Part shown: one piece after another, positions 44,004 through 53,695 of the stretch
Layout: every line of letters begins with the position of its first letter
Position numbering within the stretch: position 1 is the first letter of the stretch
Assembly: GCF_001442805.1 (NCBI RefSeq)
Contig: NZ_CP011131.1
Span: 806,001-870,000, forward strand
Direction of reading: 5' to 3'
Length of the DNA stretch: 64,000 bases
Source of the DNA: Lysobacter gummosus
Lineage (GTDB): Bacteria > Pseudomonadota > Gammaproteobacteria > Xanthomonadales > Xanthomonadaceae
The notes under the pieces: model-generated
Told to the model about the DNA's origin: nothing
Database searches by the model: none
The model's input: only the letters and a program-made list of their open reading frames with translations
Position numbers and translations under genes: made by a program

Positions 44004-44588
44004 ATGAAGGTGGACGTGGGCCAGGATTCATCGGCGGCGAATCAGCCCGCGACGACGCGGCAGGAAGACGATCACTTCGTCGGCTTCCTGCGCGATCACC
44101 GCGAGCCGTTGATCGCGTTCTTGCGCAAGTCCGCCGCCTCGCACGAGGACGCGCAGGACATCGCGCAGGAAACGATGATGCGGATGCTGCGTTATCGCGA
44201 CCAGCCGGCCGACGCGTTGAAGATCCTGATGTACCGCATCGCGATCAACGCGCTCAACGATCGCGGCCGGCGGCAGAAAACCCGGCATGCGCCCGAGCAC
44301 GTGAGTCTGGATGAGGATTACCACGCGCTGCCGTCGCAAGAGCCCAGCCACGATCAGCGCGTGGCGACCGAGCAGGAACTGGCGCTGGTGCGCGCGGCGA
44401 TCATGCAATTGCCGATGCGCAGCCGGCAGATTTACCTGCTCAACCGCATCAACGGAATGAGTTACACGCAGATCGCACGACACTGCGGTATTTCTGTAAA
44501 GGCGGTGGAGAAGAATATAGGCCGGGCGCTCGCGCTGTTGCGCGTGCGCATGAAGGAAAGCGGCTACGAGAGCTTGCAAGAACCATGA
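44004..44588 (+). CDS. ECF sigma factor, FecI type
   Basis: 194-residue ECF sigma factor. Region 2 (HFVGFLRDHREPLIAFLRKS, then DAQDIAQETMMRMLRYRD) and region 4 (LPMRSRQIYLLNRINGMSYT, HCGISVKAVEKNIGRALALL) are clear. It is of the iron-starvation FecI class because a FecR-type anti-sigma gene overlaps its stop and a transducing TonB receptor follows. The ATG at 44004 was chosen as the length suits FecI; a GTG at 43848 is possible. Confidence 0.92.
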   Translation: MKVDVGQDSSAANQPATTRQEDDHFVGFLRDHREPLIAFLRKSAASHEDAQDIAQETMMRMLRYRDQPADALKILMYRIAINALNDRGRRQKTRHAPEHVSLDEDYHALPSQEPSHDQRVATEQELALVRAAIMQLPMRSRQIYLLNRINGMSYTQIARHCGISVKAVEKNIGRALALLRVRMKESGYESLQEP

Positions 44589-45592
44589 CTACTACACTGC
44601 CCACATCGACGACGACCCCGACAGCCGATCCCGCAGACGGCCGCGCGGAAGCGTGGGTGGCGCGGCTGGATTCGCCCGAGTGCACCGCGCAAGATCGCGC
44701 CGAGTTCGATCGCTGGCTCGACGCCGCGCCCGAGCACGTTACCGCCTACGTCGCCGCCGAGCGCGCGCATCAGGCCGCGGCGCAACTGGCCAGCGACGAA
44801 ATGCTGCAGGCCGCCGCGCGCATCGCCTGGCGCGCGACCGGTCGCGAAAGCGCTCGCTCGCGCTGGTGGATGCCGGCGGCGATGGCCGCTTCCCTGCTGG
44901 TCGCGACCGCGGTAGGCGTCAACTGGCTGCGCACGCCGGCGCCGGCAAGCGACGATCGCTACCTCACCGCGGTCGGCGAGCAGCGTTCGCTGCGTCTGGC
45001 CGACGGCACCCAGGTGATGCTCGACACCGACTCGGTCATCGTCGCGCGCTTCAGCGATGAGCGCCGCGAGGTCGAGGTCGATCGCGGCCGCGTGCAGTTC
45101 CAGGTCGCCGCCGACGCCGCGCGCCCGTTCTCGGTCAAGGCCGGCAACGGCCTGATCCGCGACATCGGCACCACCTTCCAGGTCATCAAGACCGACAGCA
45201 CGGTCAATGTCGGTTTGCTGGAGGGCGAGGTGATCGTCTCCAACGGCGTCGCCCAGGCCGACAGCACGCTCAAGCCCGGTCAGCAGCTCAGCTACGACCA
45301 CAGCGGCCGCATGAGCCCGCCCGAACCGCTGGACCTCAACGCCGCGCAGGCCTGGCCGACCGGCGATCTGGTCTTCAAGAACCGGCGCCTGGACGCGTTG
45401 CTCATCGAGATGAACCGCTACTCGGCGACCAAGCTGCGCCTGGCCGATCCGGCCCTGGGCAAGATCACCGTCAGCGGGGTGTTCCATATCGGCGACCAGG
45501 CCGCGTTGCTGGAGGCCCTGGAGCAGGGCTGGTCATTGCAGTCCGAACAGCGCGCCGACGACGAAATCGTATTGCATCGCAAGTCCGGTTGA
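44585..45592 (+). CDS. FecR-family anti-sigma factor / signal transducer
   Basis: 335-residue inner-membrane regulator that relays the receptor signal to the sigma factor. The cytoplasmic DUF4880-like N-terminus contains W-x-R-L (AEAWVARLDSPECTA and the DRAEFDRWL segment), then a TM helix (PAAMAASLLVATAVGVNWL, about residues 98-116), a periplasmic FecR domain (YLTAVGEQRSLRLADGTQVM, RDIGTTFQVIK) and a C-terminal DUF4974/STN-like domain (LIEMNRYSATKLRLADPALG, VSGVFHIGD). It overlaps the sigma stop by 4 bases. Confidence 0.94.
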   Translation: MTTTLPTSTTTPTADPADGRAEAWVARLDSPECTAQDRAEFDRWLDAAPEHVTAYVAAERAHQAAAQLASDEMLQAAARIAWRATGRESARSRWWMPAAMAASLLVATAVGVNWLRTPAPASDDRYLTAVGEQRSLRLADGTQVMLDTDSVIVARFSDERREVEVDRGRVQFQVAADAARPFSVKAGNGLIRDIGTTFQVIKTDSTVNVGLLEGEVIVSNGVAQADSTLKPGQQLSYDHSGRMSPPEPLDLNAAQAWPTGDLVFKNRRLDALLIEMNRYSATKLRLADPALGKITVSGVFHIGDQAALLEALEQGWSLQSEQRADDEIVLHRKSG

Positions 45593-45686
45593 GTCCCCTG
45601 TACGCCGTAGCGATGCTATGGTTGAACCGCGCCTACAGACAGGGGGCGTACCGGTTCAGCTGTAGCATGATCGATGCGGTTGGTGG

Positions 45687-48551
45687 ATGGCCAAGATTGC
45701 GTATGCGTTCATCGTTTCCGTCGCGCTGACGTTCTCGCCTGTTGCCGGGGCTTTGCAGGCCCCCCAAGGCGATATTCCAGCCGATGGCTACAACATCCCT
45801 CCCGGCGCGTTGGACGACGCGCTGAACGCATTCGCGTCCCGTAACCGTTTGCAGCTGATCTACGCTCCGGCCCTGGTGGCGCGGCGGCGCAGCGCGGGCC
45901 TGAAGGGCCGGCCCGGCATCCGCGAGGGCCTGGCCCAGTTGCTGGACGGCACCGGCCTCACCGCGGTGGCCGTAAAAGCCAATGTCTACTTGCTGCAGCC
46001 GGCGCCGCGTCCGCGGCCCAAGCTGGTGCCGCAGCCGTTCGTTCAGAAGCCCCAGGCATTGCCCAAGGCACCGACTACGACGGAATTAGACACAGTCCAT
46101 GTGACAGGAACACGTATCGGGCGTGCCGCTTTCGAAAGCTCGCTGCCGCTGACCCTGATCACCAACGAACAGATCCGCGCCAGCGGCCACCAGACCCTGT
46201 TCGACCTGCTGCGGCTGACCCCGGGCATGACCGGCCACCACCCGCGCAATGTCGCCACCGAAGGCGGCGCCAGCCAGGTGCCGTCGGCGGCGGCGGCCTC
46301 GGCCAGCCTGTATTCGCTGGGGCCGCGCGCGACCTTGTTCCTGGTCGACGGCCGGCGCATGGCCAACTACGGCCTGGTGTCCACCGACATGGGCGCGCTG
46401 ACCGATCTCAACGGCATTCCGCTGAGCATGGTCGATCACATCGAGATCGCGCATGGCGGCGCCTCGGCCATCTACGGCGCCGACGCGATGGCCGGCGTGG
46501 TCAACATCATCCTCAAGAAGGACTACCGCGGCGCCGAAGTCGGCGGCAGCTTCGGCGTGTCCCAGCGCGGCGACGCCGAGCAGCAGCGCGAGTACGCCAG
46601 CTTCGGCGAGCAAACGCCCGGCGGCGGCAGCGTGTTCGTCAGCATCGACCACTTCACCCGCAATCCGCTGATCGGCAGCCAACGCAAGTGGAGCACGCTC
46701 GATCAGAGCAGGAATGGCCTGGCAGATCGTCGCTTCCGCTCGGGTTTCGGTTATCGCGATCCCTACGAAGTAGTGGCTCCCATCGAAGGCTGCGATTCGC
46801 TCGATGGCCCGCCGGGGGATCAGGTCAAGGATCGTTGCAGTCTGGATGTTCCGCAATACGTCAGCCTGCAACCGGGCATCACCAGCAATGCGCTGTATGC
46901 GTATTGGCGCCAGCCCATCGGCGAGGACACCGAGTTCTACGCCGACGTGCGCGCGACCCGGGTGGGTCTGGAAATGCAGAACGCCCCGTTCTTCGCAGGG
47001 GTGAACCTGCCGGATGATCATCCAGATGCGTATAAACCCAATCCGAATCTGGATTTGAACTATTGGTTTTCCGATGTCGGTCCGGTGCGCAACCGCACGG
47101 TGACCAGCACGCGCGACTACACCGCCGGCATCAAGGGCTACCGCGGCAAGTGGGAATGGGACGTGAGCTTCTCGCGGCGCAGCAACAAAGTAGTCAACCG
47201 CATCGACGGACTGATCAATCTGCCTGCGGCGGAAACCGCGATCACCACCAAAAGCTATCACTTCAACAAAACCGACGAGAACTCGCCGGAAGTGCTCGCC
47301 GATCTGTCGCCGCAGACGACGCTGGGTGGCGAAGTGGTGCTCGATACGTTATCCGGCAGCATCGAGGGGCCGTTGTTCACGTTGCCGGCCGGCGACGTGC
47401 AGATCGCCGCCGGCTTCGAAGCGCGCCACGAGCATCTGCGCAACCGGCCCGATAACTCGTTCAAGCAGGGCGACATCGCGTTGGCGCAACAACTCGACGA
47501 CCGCAACGCCAGCCGCAACACCTCCGCGGTTTATGCCGAGGTCAACGTGCCGCTGCACGACAAGCTGTGGGCCGACGTCGCCTGGCGCGTCGATCGCAAC
47601 AGCGGTTACGGCAATCAGGTCTCGCCGATGTTCGGTGTGCGCTGGCAGCCGTGGAAGTCGCTGATCCTGCGCGGCTCCTTTGGCGAAGGCTACCGTGCGC
47701 CGACCTTGGCCGAACTGCGTCGGCCCTTGTTGGTCGATACGCTGGCCGCGGTAAGGGCCGACGCCAGCACCCGTCCATGCCTGTACGACTACGAGATCGC
47801 GTGCGTGGTCGAACAACGCGCCACCATCAATCCCGATCTGCGCCCGGAAACCTCCACCAGCCGCAGCCTGGGCTTGATCTGGACGCCGAGCGAAAGCTTC
47901 ACCGCCACGCTCAACCGTTACCGCATCCGCCGCAGGAATGAAATTCTCGCGATCAACGCCACCGGCCGCCCGGACCTGTTTCCCGAGGCCTTGGTGCGCG
48001 ACGAAGAAGGCAATCTGACCACCGTCGAAACCTATCTGGACAACATCGGCAGCACCGAAGTGCGCGGTTGGGAAATCGATACCGAATACCGCCGCCAGAC
48101 CCAGGACTGGGGTAATTTTGCGTTTCGTCTCAACGGCCACTACATGGATCGCCTGCTGCGCCGTCCGCATCAGGCCGAACAAGAACTGGATTACGCCGGT
48201 TACGGCACGCCCAATCGCACCGTGTTGGGCAGCGTGCGCTGGACCTATCGCGACTGGATCGCCACGCTCAACCTGCGCTACATGGGCCATGCCAAAGTCA
48301 TAGTGACGCGGCCGGGCGTGGCCTGCCCCGTCATCGACGACATCCCCGCGCGCTGCCGCACACCCAGCGCGACCCTGCTCGGATTGGATCTGGCCTACGG
48401 CGGCTTCGACAAATGGCTGATCGGTTTGAACATCAGCAACCTCAACGATCTCCGGCCGGTCAACTACGATTACAACCTCGGCGGCTACAGCATCGTCGAT
48501 GACGATCCGGTCGGACGCTATTACCTGATCAGCGCGGCGTACCGCTTTTAA
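45687..48551 (+). CDS. TonB-dependent receptor with STN signalling domain (transducer)
   Basis: 954-residue outer-membrane receptor. A signal peptide (MAKIAYAFIVSVALTFSPVAG) is followed by a secretin/TonB short N-terminal (STN) domain (residues about 35-110, YNIPPGALDDALNAFASRNR), a Pro/Lys linker, a TonB-box-like ELDTVHVTGTRI, a plug (IRASGHQTLFDLLRLTPGMT, GGASAIYGADAMAGVVNI) and a barrel ending RYYLISAAYRF. Together with the two genes upstream it forms a cell-surface signalling system. The ligand is not apparent: no biosynthesis or siderophore gene is near. The start ATG at 45687 gives the signal peptide immediately. Confidence 0.94.
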   Translation: MAKIAYAFIVSVALTFSPVAGALQAPQGDIPADGYNIPPGALDDALNAFASRNRLQLIYAPALVARRRSAGLKGRPGIREGLAQLLDGTGLTAVAVKANVYLLQPAPRPRPKLVPQPFVQKPQALPKAPTTTELDTVHVTGTRIGRAAFESSLPLTLITNEQIRASGHQTLFDLLRLTPGMTGHHPRNVATEGGASQVPSAAAASASLYSLGPRATLFLVDGRRMANYGLVSTDMGALTDLNGIPLSMVDHIEIAHGGASAIYGADAMAGVVNIILKKDYRGAEVGGSFGVSQRGDAEQQREYASFGEQTPGGGSVFVSIDHFTRNPLIGSQRKWSTLDQSRNGLADRRFRSGFGYRDPYEVVAPIEGCDSLDGPPGDQVKDRCSLDVPQYVSLQPGITSNALYAYWRQPIGEDTEFYADVRATRVGLEMQNAPFFAGVNLPDDHPDAYKPNPNLDLNYWFSDVGPVRNRTVTSTRDYTAGIKGYRGKWEWDVSFSRRSNKVVNRIDGLINLPAAETAITTKSYHFNKTDENSPEVLADLSPQTTLGGEVVLDTLSGSIEGPLFTLPAGDVQIAAGFEARHEHLRNRPDNSFKQGDIALAQQLDDRNASRNTSAVYAEVNVPLHDKLWADVAWRVDRNSGYGNQVSPMFGVRWQPWKSLILRGSFGEGYRAPTLAELRRPLLVDTLAAVRADASTRPCLYDYEIACVVEQRATINPDLRPETSTSRSLGLIWTPSESFTATLNRYRIRRRNEILAINATGRPDLFPEALVRDEEGNLTTVETYLDNIGSTEVRGWEIDTEYRRQTQDWGNFAFRLNGHYMDRLLRRPHQAEQELDYAGYGTPNRTVLGSVRWTYRDWIATLNLRYMGHAKVIVTRPGVACPVIDDIPARCRTPSATLLGLDLAYGGFDKWLIGLNISNLNDLRPVNYDYNLGGYSIVDDDPVGRYYLISAAYRF

Positions 48552-48605
48552 GTCATCGGGTAGATCGTCGGGCCGCGTAGCGGCGGCTCGGAACTTGCCG
48601 CGCCG

Positions 48606-49031
48606 TCAACCCGGCGCGAGCCACGAAAACGGCGGCCACGGCAGATTGCGCAGCACCCAGAACGCGGCCAGCAATCCCAGCCAGGCCTTGCCGTTGCCCA
48701 GGATCGCCAGCGCACGCCGCGGCAGCGGCAGGCGATAGCCCAGCCCCTGCAACACCAGCAGCGGCAGCGCCGGGATCAACAGGCCCAGCAGCGGATTCAT
48801 CGCCATCATCTGCGCCAGATCGCCGTGCGCCAGCGCGTGCAGCGCGCGGGTCATGCCGCAACCGGGGCAATACAGGCCGGTGAAGTGATAGAACATGCAG
48901 CCCGGCAGCGGGCTGCCGGCGGCGTTGGGATCGACATGCCGCAGCACCCACACCCCGGCCGCGGCCGCCGCAGTGGCCGCGGTCGCGGCGACAGCGAGGG
49001 TGAGATGGCGCTGGCGGGCGCTGCGGTCCAT
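48606..49031 (-). CDS. DUF2752 family membrane protein
   Basis: 141-residue protein with three hydrophobic helices and the DUF2752 signature CPGCGMTRA near residue 55, preceded by GCMFYHFTGLYC. The family is of unknown function. It is likely co-transcribed with the CD225-like gene upstream on the same strand (27 bases between them). Confidence 0.9.
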   Translation of the reverse strand: MDRSARQRHLTLAVAATAATAAAAAGVWVLRHVDPNAAGSPLPGCMFYHFTGLYCPGCGMTRALHALAHGDLAQMMAMNPLLGLLIPALPLLVLQGLGYRLPLPRRALAILGNGKAWLGLLAAFWVLRNLPWPPFSWLAPG

Positions 49032-49058
49032 ATCGATCTGTTCGCCGGGCGGCGCGCC

Positions 49059-49394
49059 TCAGCGCGACTGCGCCTTCTGCAGTTCCTGCAGGAACTCGTC
49101 GGACATCATCGACATGCCGTTGATGAAGAACGACAGGATCGTCCAGATCAGGCCCAGCGCGACCAGCCCGGTGCCGACCCAGCACCAGATCTTCGCGGTC
49201 TCCGACGCGCGCCGGGCGCCGTCTTCGTCGCCGGCGGCGTACTTGCTGTTGACCTGATTGCCGAACACCAGCGCGACGATGCCCGGCGCGGCGCCGATCA
49301 GGCAGCAGAAACACGCGCCCAGCACGGTCAGGGTGATCGACCACGGCAGGTAGTTCGGATACGGCGAGGCGGCAGTGACGACGGGCTGATTCAT
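49059..49394 (-). CDS. CD225/dispanin-like small membrane protein
   Basis: 111-residue protein with two hydrophobic helices (ITLTVLGACFCCLIGAAPGI and IWCWVGTGLVALGLIWTILS) and the NSKYAAGDEDGARRASETAK loop between. This layout is that of bacterial CD225/dispanin (IFITM-like) proteins. The AKIWCWVG motif supports this; the function in bacteria is unknown. It is next to a DUF2752 gene, a pairing that I have the impression is recurrent but cannot check. Confidence 0.85.
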   Translation of the reverse strand: MNQPVVTAASPYPNYLPWSITLTVLGACFCCLIGAAPGIVALVFGNQVNSKYAAGDEDGARRASETAKIWCWVGTGLVALGLIWTILSFFINGMSMMSDEFLQELQKAQSR

Positions 49395-49491
49395 GGTGTC
49401 CTTCCCAGGGCAATGGCCGGACGCCGACGGCGTCCGCTCGCGGGCATCCTAGCAGCGCTCCGCCTCGGCGGCACGCCGCGCGTGGAAGCGA

Positions 49492-51375
49492 TCAGGCCCG
49501 ATCGCCGCGCAACGCGCGCACCTGCGCCTCCAGCGACTGCGCGGTGGCCTCGGCGCCGTCGCACGGCGCCTGCGCGATCACCTCGACCTGGGCGCGGAAC
49601 CGCCGCGGCACGCGCATGCGCGCCATGCGCGAATCGCGCTTGCTCCACATGCTGGACCACATGCCGCGCAGCGCCATCGGGATCACCGGCACCGGATTCT
49701 TCTCCAGCACCCGTTCCACGCCCGACTTGAACGGCGCGATCTCGCCGTTCTTGGTCAGCGCGCCCTCGGGGAAGATACCGACCAGCTGGCCGTCGGCGAG
49801 CGCGGCTTCGATTTCCTCGAACGCGCGCCGCATCACCTCGGGATCTTCCTTCGCCCCGGCGATCGGAATCGCCTTGGCGGTGCGGAAGATCCAGCTCATC
49901 ACCGGGATGTTGAAGATCTTGTAATACATCACGAAGCGCACCGGCCGCGGGATGCTCGCACTGAGGATCAACGCGTCCATGTAGCTGACGTGGTTGCAAA
50001 CGATCAGCCCCGCGCCCTCGTCGGGAATGCGCTCGGTGCCCGACACGCGCAACCGGTACAAGGCCCGCACCAGCACCCAGCTGAGGAAGCGCATCAGGAA
50101 TTCGGGCACGAGGGTGAAGATGTAGATCGCCACGATCGCATTGGCGATCGCCAGCGCCAGGAACACCTGCGGAATGGTCCAGTGGAAGAAACGCTGCACG
50201 ACCACGCCCAGCACCGCCGCCAGCACGATGAAGGCCGCGTTCTGGATGTTCATGCCGGCGATCACGCGCGACAGCTCGTTCTTCGGCGAGCGGTTCTGGA
50301 TCAGCGCGAACAGCGGCACCACGAAGAAACCCGCGAACACGCCGATGCCGATCAGGTCGATCATGATCCGCCACGAGCCCGCGCTGTGGACGAAGGCGGA
50401 GACGTTCAGGCCGGTCGCGGTCGCAGCGCCGGTGCGGGCGAAATACAGGTCGATCATGAAAGCGCTGATGCCGAACGCGCCCAGCGGCACCAGGCCGATT
50501 TCGACCGTGCGCGCCGACAGCCGCTCGCACAGCATCGAGCCCACGCCGGTGCCGATGGAGAACAGCGCCAACGCGAAGATGTACAAGGTGGGGTCGCCGC
50601 CGAGATTGGTCAGCGCATAGCCCGGCAACTGCGAAGTCAGCACCGTGCCGACGAACCAGAACCACGACACGCCCAGCACCGAGTTGCGCACCGCCGGCTG
50701 GCGACGGGTCATGCGCATGATCTTCACCGACTCGGGAATCGGGTTCCACTGAATCTTCAGGTCCGGCTCGCCGGCGTCGGCGCGCGGAATCAGGCGGCTG
50801 ACGAGGTTGCCGGTCACCGCCAACGCGATGATCGCGGTGGCCGCGACCACCGGCCCGTGCGTGCCGGCGAGGGTGAAGATCAGGCCGCCGAAGATCATGC
50901 CGGTGAGGATCGCGATGGAAGTGCCCATCTCGACCAGGCCGTTGCCGCCGGTGAGCTCCTCCGGCTTGAGCACCGAGGGCAGGATCGAATACTTGACCGG
51001 CCCGAACAGGGTCGATTGCAGGCCGGTGCAGAACAGCGCGATCAGCAGGATCGTCATGCTCTGGGTCAGGAACCCGACCGCGGCCAGGCTCATGATCGCG
51101 ATTTCCATCGAGGTCGTGATCCGGATCAGCTTGTGCTTTTCCAGCTTCTCCGCGATCTGCCCGGCGGTGGCCGAGAACAGGAAATACGGCAGGATGAACA
51201 AGGCCGGCGCGAGGTTGGTGTAGAGCGTGCGCTGCGCGTCGTCCACGCCCAGGTAGAACAGCAGCCCGATGATGGCCTGCCGGTAGACGTTGTCGTTGAA
51301 GGCGCCGAAGGCCTGGGTCAGGAAGAACGGCAGGAACCGCCGTTGGGTGAGCAACGCGAACTGGTTGTGCGCCAT
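49492..51375 (-). CDS. Fused MFS transporter and 1-acylglycerol-3-phosphate acyltransferase
   Basis: 627-residue fusion. The N-terminal about 420 residues form a 12-helix MFS domain of the LplT type (FGAFNDNVYRQAII, GPVKYSILPSVL). The C-terminal about 200 residues are a PlsC-type acyltransferase with the HX4D motif NHVSYMD and the FPEGALTKNGEIAPFKSGVE block. It parallels E. coli LplT plus Aas but as one chain, and would import lysophospholipid and reacylate it (inferred). The ATG at 51375 starts MAHNQFALLTQRR; a longer in-frame extension to 51510 lacks support. Confidence 0.93.
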   Translation of the reverse strand: MAHNQFALLTQRRFLPFFLTQAFGAFNDNVYRQAIIGLLFYLGVDDAQRTLYTNLAPALFILPYFLFSATAGQIAEKLEKHKLIRITTSMEIAIMSLAAVGFLTQSMTILLIALFCTGLQSTLFGPVKYSILPSVLKPEELTGGNGLVEMGTSIAILTGMIFGGLIFTLAGTHGPVVAATAIIALAVTGNLVSRLIPRADAGEPDLKIQWNPIPESVKIMRMTRRQPAVRNSVLGVSWFWFVGTVLTSQLPGYALTNLGGDPTLYIFALALFSIGTGVGSMLCERLSARTVEIGLVPLGAFGISAFMIDLYFARTGAATATGLNVSAFVHSAGSWRIMIDLIGIGVFAGFFVVPLFALIQNRSPKNELSRVIAGMNIQNAAFIVLAAVLGVVVQRFFHWTIPQVFLALAIANAIVAIYIFTLVPEFLMRFLSWVLVRALYRLRVSGTERIPDEGAGLIVCNHVSYMDALILSASIPRPVRFVMYYKIFNIPVMSWIFRTAKAIPIAGAKEDPEVMRRAFEEIEAALADGQLVGIFPEGALTKNGEIAPFKSGVERVLEKNPVPVIPMALRGMWSSMWSKRDSRMARMRVPRRFRAQVEVIAQAPCDGAEATAQSLEAQVRALRGDRA

Positions 51376-51568
51376 GCCGTCCTGCTTTGTCGGATCTGGT
51401 CCGCACATCGATGTGCGGCTCGCGCGAAGGATTCGCGTGGGGAGCCTAGCAAACCCGGAATGGCGGGGTGTAGCGGCTTCGGGCGGGTAGCGCAAAAGTA
51501 GCCTCGGCATTACGTGCGCCTAGACCCGCCTGCCGCCGTCCACACCCCCCACGTTCCTGCCTTTGCTG

Positions 51569-51598
51569 TTCCCCCCTTTGAAAAAGGGGGGAGGGGGG
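51569..51598. repeat. Palindromic C/G-rich repeat with terminator potential
   Basis: CCCCCCTTT-GAAA-AAGGGGGG and following GGGGGG runs. It is a strong hairpin between the mscS-like gene and the MFS-PlsC gene (both minus strand), so it may also act as a transcription barrier. Confidence 0.6.
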
Positions 51599-51618
51599 AT
51601 TCGCTCTTTGCTCCCCCC

Positions 51619-52224
51619 TCACCGAGCCGCCGCATCCCGCCAATCCGCCCCCTCCGCCGCCTTGGCATGCGCGATCCGGCTCCACTCCGGCTCCTGCCGC
51701 CACCGCCGCGTACTGCGCTGGAAGAACTGGCTGTTGGGCACCTGCAGCACCGTGTCGTCGCCGTTGGCGTGGCTCTCCTGCAAGGTGGTGAAGATGAAGT
51801 TGATGTCCACCACCCGCCCGCGCAGCCCCGGCTTGTCGCCGCCTTCCAGCACCTCGATGTAGTCGTACAGCCGGAACGGCCGCGTCGTCAGAATCAACAG
51901 CGCGCAGAAAATATTCGACAACACGCTCCACGCCGCGAAGAACGCCACCGCGCCCACCGCGACGAACCCGGTCAAGGTCGTCCACACCACCGAACCGGAG
52001 ATCCCCATCCGATTGAGGAACAGCAACAGCGCGCTGATGTAGATCACCGTGCTCAGCACCCGGCGCACGCCGATGGCGAACGCCGGCGCCAGCTCGTAGC
52101 GCGTGCACAGCCGGCGCAGCAGATGCCGGAGCAGGGTGGTCAGCAGCCACGCCGCGACAAGGATCGCCAGCGCTTCGCCCAGTTTCGCGGCGATGTAGGC
52201 GGCTTGGGCGATGGTGGGGGACAT
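51619..52224 (-). CDS. MscS-family mechanosensitive channel protein
   Basis: 201-residue small MscS-like protein: three TM segments (IAAKLGEALAILVAAWLLTT, VLSTVIYISALLLFLNRMGI, and the pore-like GFVAVGAVAFFAAWSVLSNI), then a beta domain (TRPFRLYDYIEVLEGGDKPG, RVVDINFIFTTLQ, VLQVPNSQFF). It is shorter than E. coli MscS (286) because the C-terminal cage domain is largely missing. It is likely a small-type family member rather than truncated, as the frame is intact. Confidence 0.88.
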   Translation of the reverse strand: MSPTIAQAAYIAAKLGEALAILVAAWLLTTLLRHLLRRLCTRYELAPAFAIGVRRVLSTVIYISALLLFLNRMGISGSVVWTTLTGFVAVGAVAFFAAWSVLSNIFCALLILTTRPFRLYDYIEVLEGGDKPGLRGRVVDINFIFTTLQESHANGDDTVLQVPNSQFFQRSTRRWRQEPEWSRIAHAKAAEGADWRDAAAR

Positions 52225-52362
52225 GGTGTGGGTCGCCTCATGGCTGCGGACAGGGTCCGACAGTGTAAGAAGGCGGGAGTTAGGGCGCCGTGCCTGAGAG
52301 GGCGGCAGTTCGGCGCCGGAGCCGTGCGCGCCTGCGGACCGGATCCGCGGTCGCAGCCGGGC

Positions 52363-53478
52363 TCAGTGCGGGCGCTCGCCTTGCAGCGGCTGATAGAGCG
52401 CGGCGATCTTGGGAATGAAGCGCTCCGGATTCGCACCGACCAGATTGGTCAACACGACGATCGCCAGCCCATCGTCGGGATAGACCACGAACGCGGCGCG
52501 CGCGCCGCCGATACCGGCCACCTGCCGATGCGGCGAGCTTTGCAGCACCGGCCATCCGGCGGCCCAGCTGCCGTCGGCGCCGCTGTTGAGTTTTTCCGGC
52601 GTCCACATGCCGCGAACATGGGCCGCGCCGATCAGCCGACCCTTCGACAGCGCGATCAGCCAACCGGCCACTTCATCGGCCGTGGTCTGGATGCCGCCGC
52701 CGGCCCAAAGCCCGCGAGGCATGTCGTAGAACCAGTGCGACAAGCGTTCGGCGCCGCCTTGCGCATCGGTTTTCCGCGGGAAGTAGCTGTACATCGTGGC
52801 CGCATCGGCGAGGAGGTCGTAGCTGTCGCCGAAGGTGGACGAACGCATGCCCGCCACGGCGAACTGGCGCTGGGCGAGAAAGCGCTCGTACGGCATCTTC
52901 GTTTGCTTGGCGATGATCTGCGCCAGCAAGGCGTAGTTGGCCTGGTTATAGGCGAACCGCTCGCCGATGGCCGCCTCCATCGGGCGCTGCTTCACCGCTT
53001 TCCATGCCTGCGCTTCCGAGCCGCCGCCCACCAGTCCGTTTTCATCGACGATGTCGGGCAGCCCCGAGGTGTGCGCCAGCAGCTGACGCACGCGGATGCC
53101 TGTCCAGGCCTGCGGCAAGTCGTCCAGGTAGCGGGAGATGGGCGCATCCAGCTCCACCTGTCCGGCTTCGACCAACTGCATCATGGCCACGCCGGTAAAC
53201 GACTTGGTCGCCGAATTGATGGGAAACAAAGTGGCTTGGGCGACCGGCTTGCGATTTTCGACGTTGGCCAAGCCATAGCTTTGCGACAGCACCACGCGAT
53301 CGTCCTTGATCACGGCGATCTGCAGACCGGGTATGCGCAGCTCCTTCATCGTTTGCTGGATCAATCGCCGGGCTTGTTCGTTCGCCTCGTCCAGGCCGCT
53401 CGCGGCGAGAGCGAGGCGGGGTAGCGAAAACAGCGCGATGGCGATGATCGTGGTGACATGGTGCTTTGCGGACAACAT
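52363..53478 (-). CDS. Serine hydrolase, beta-lactamase/AmpC-like family, secreted
   Basis: 371-residue protein with signal peptide (MLSAKHHVTTIIAIALFSLP ending LALAA). The serine nucleophile motif is S-x-x-K in INSATKSFTG (about residue 85), and the second motif FAYNQANYALL takes the Y-x-N place (YNQ, as in many esterase-like members). AGIGGARAAFVVYPDDGLAI is the third-strand region. It is a penicillin-binding-protein-like or esterase-like hydrolase rather than a proven beta-lactamase. The ATG at 53478 is preceded by GGGGAACC; the in-frame TTG at 53490 is less likely. Confidence 0.88.
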   Translation of the reverse strand: MLSAKHHVTTIIAIALFSLPRLALAASGLDEANEQARRLIQQTMKELRIPGLQIAVIKDDRVVLSQSYGLANVENRKPVAQATLFPINSATKSFTGVAMMQLVEAGQVELDAPISRYLDDLPQAWTGIRVRQLLAHTSGLPDIVDENGLVGGGSEAQAWKAVKQRPMEAAIGERFAYNQANYALLAQIIAKQTKMPYERFLAQRQFAVAGMRSSTFGDSYDLLADAATMYSYFPRKTDAQGGAERLSHWFYDMPRGLWAGGGIQTTADEVAGWLIALSKGRLIGAAHVRGMWTPEKLNSGADGSWAAGWPVLQSSPHRQVAGIGGARAAFVVYPDDGLAIVVLTNLVGANPERFIPKIAALYQPLQGERPH

Positions 53479-53695
53479 GAGGTTCCCCAAGGTGGACTCG
53501 CCGAAGATGCGAAGGATGACGGCCGCTGCGCCCGCGATGTCGCTTCCACGGGACGGCTATCGGATGCGCCGTCGGGCCGAAGGGTTTATAGCTGTCCTCG
53601 GCGAATCGAGGCATTGCTTGGGTCGGCGCATGCGCGCGCTGCTGACGGCGGAAGGAATCGCGACGCGTCAGCGGTATAGCGAGTGATCGCGGCCG

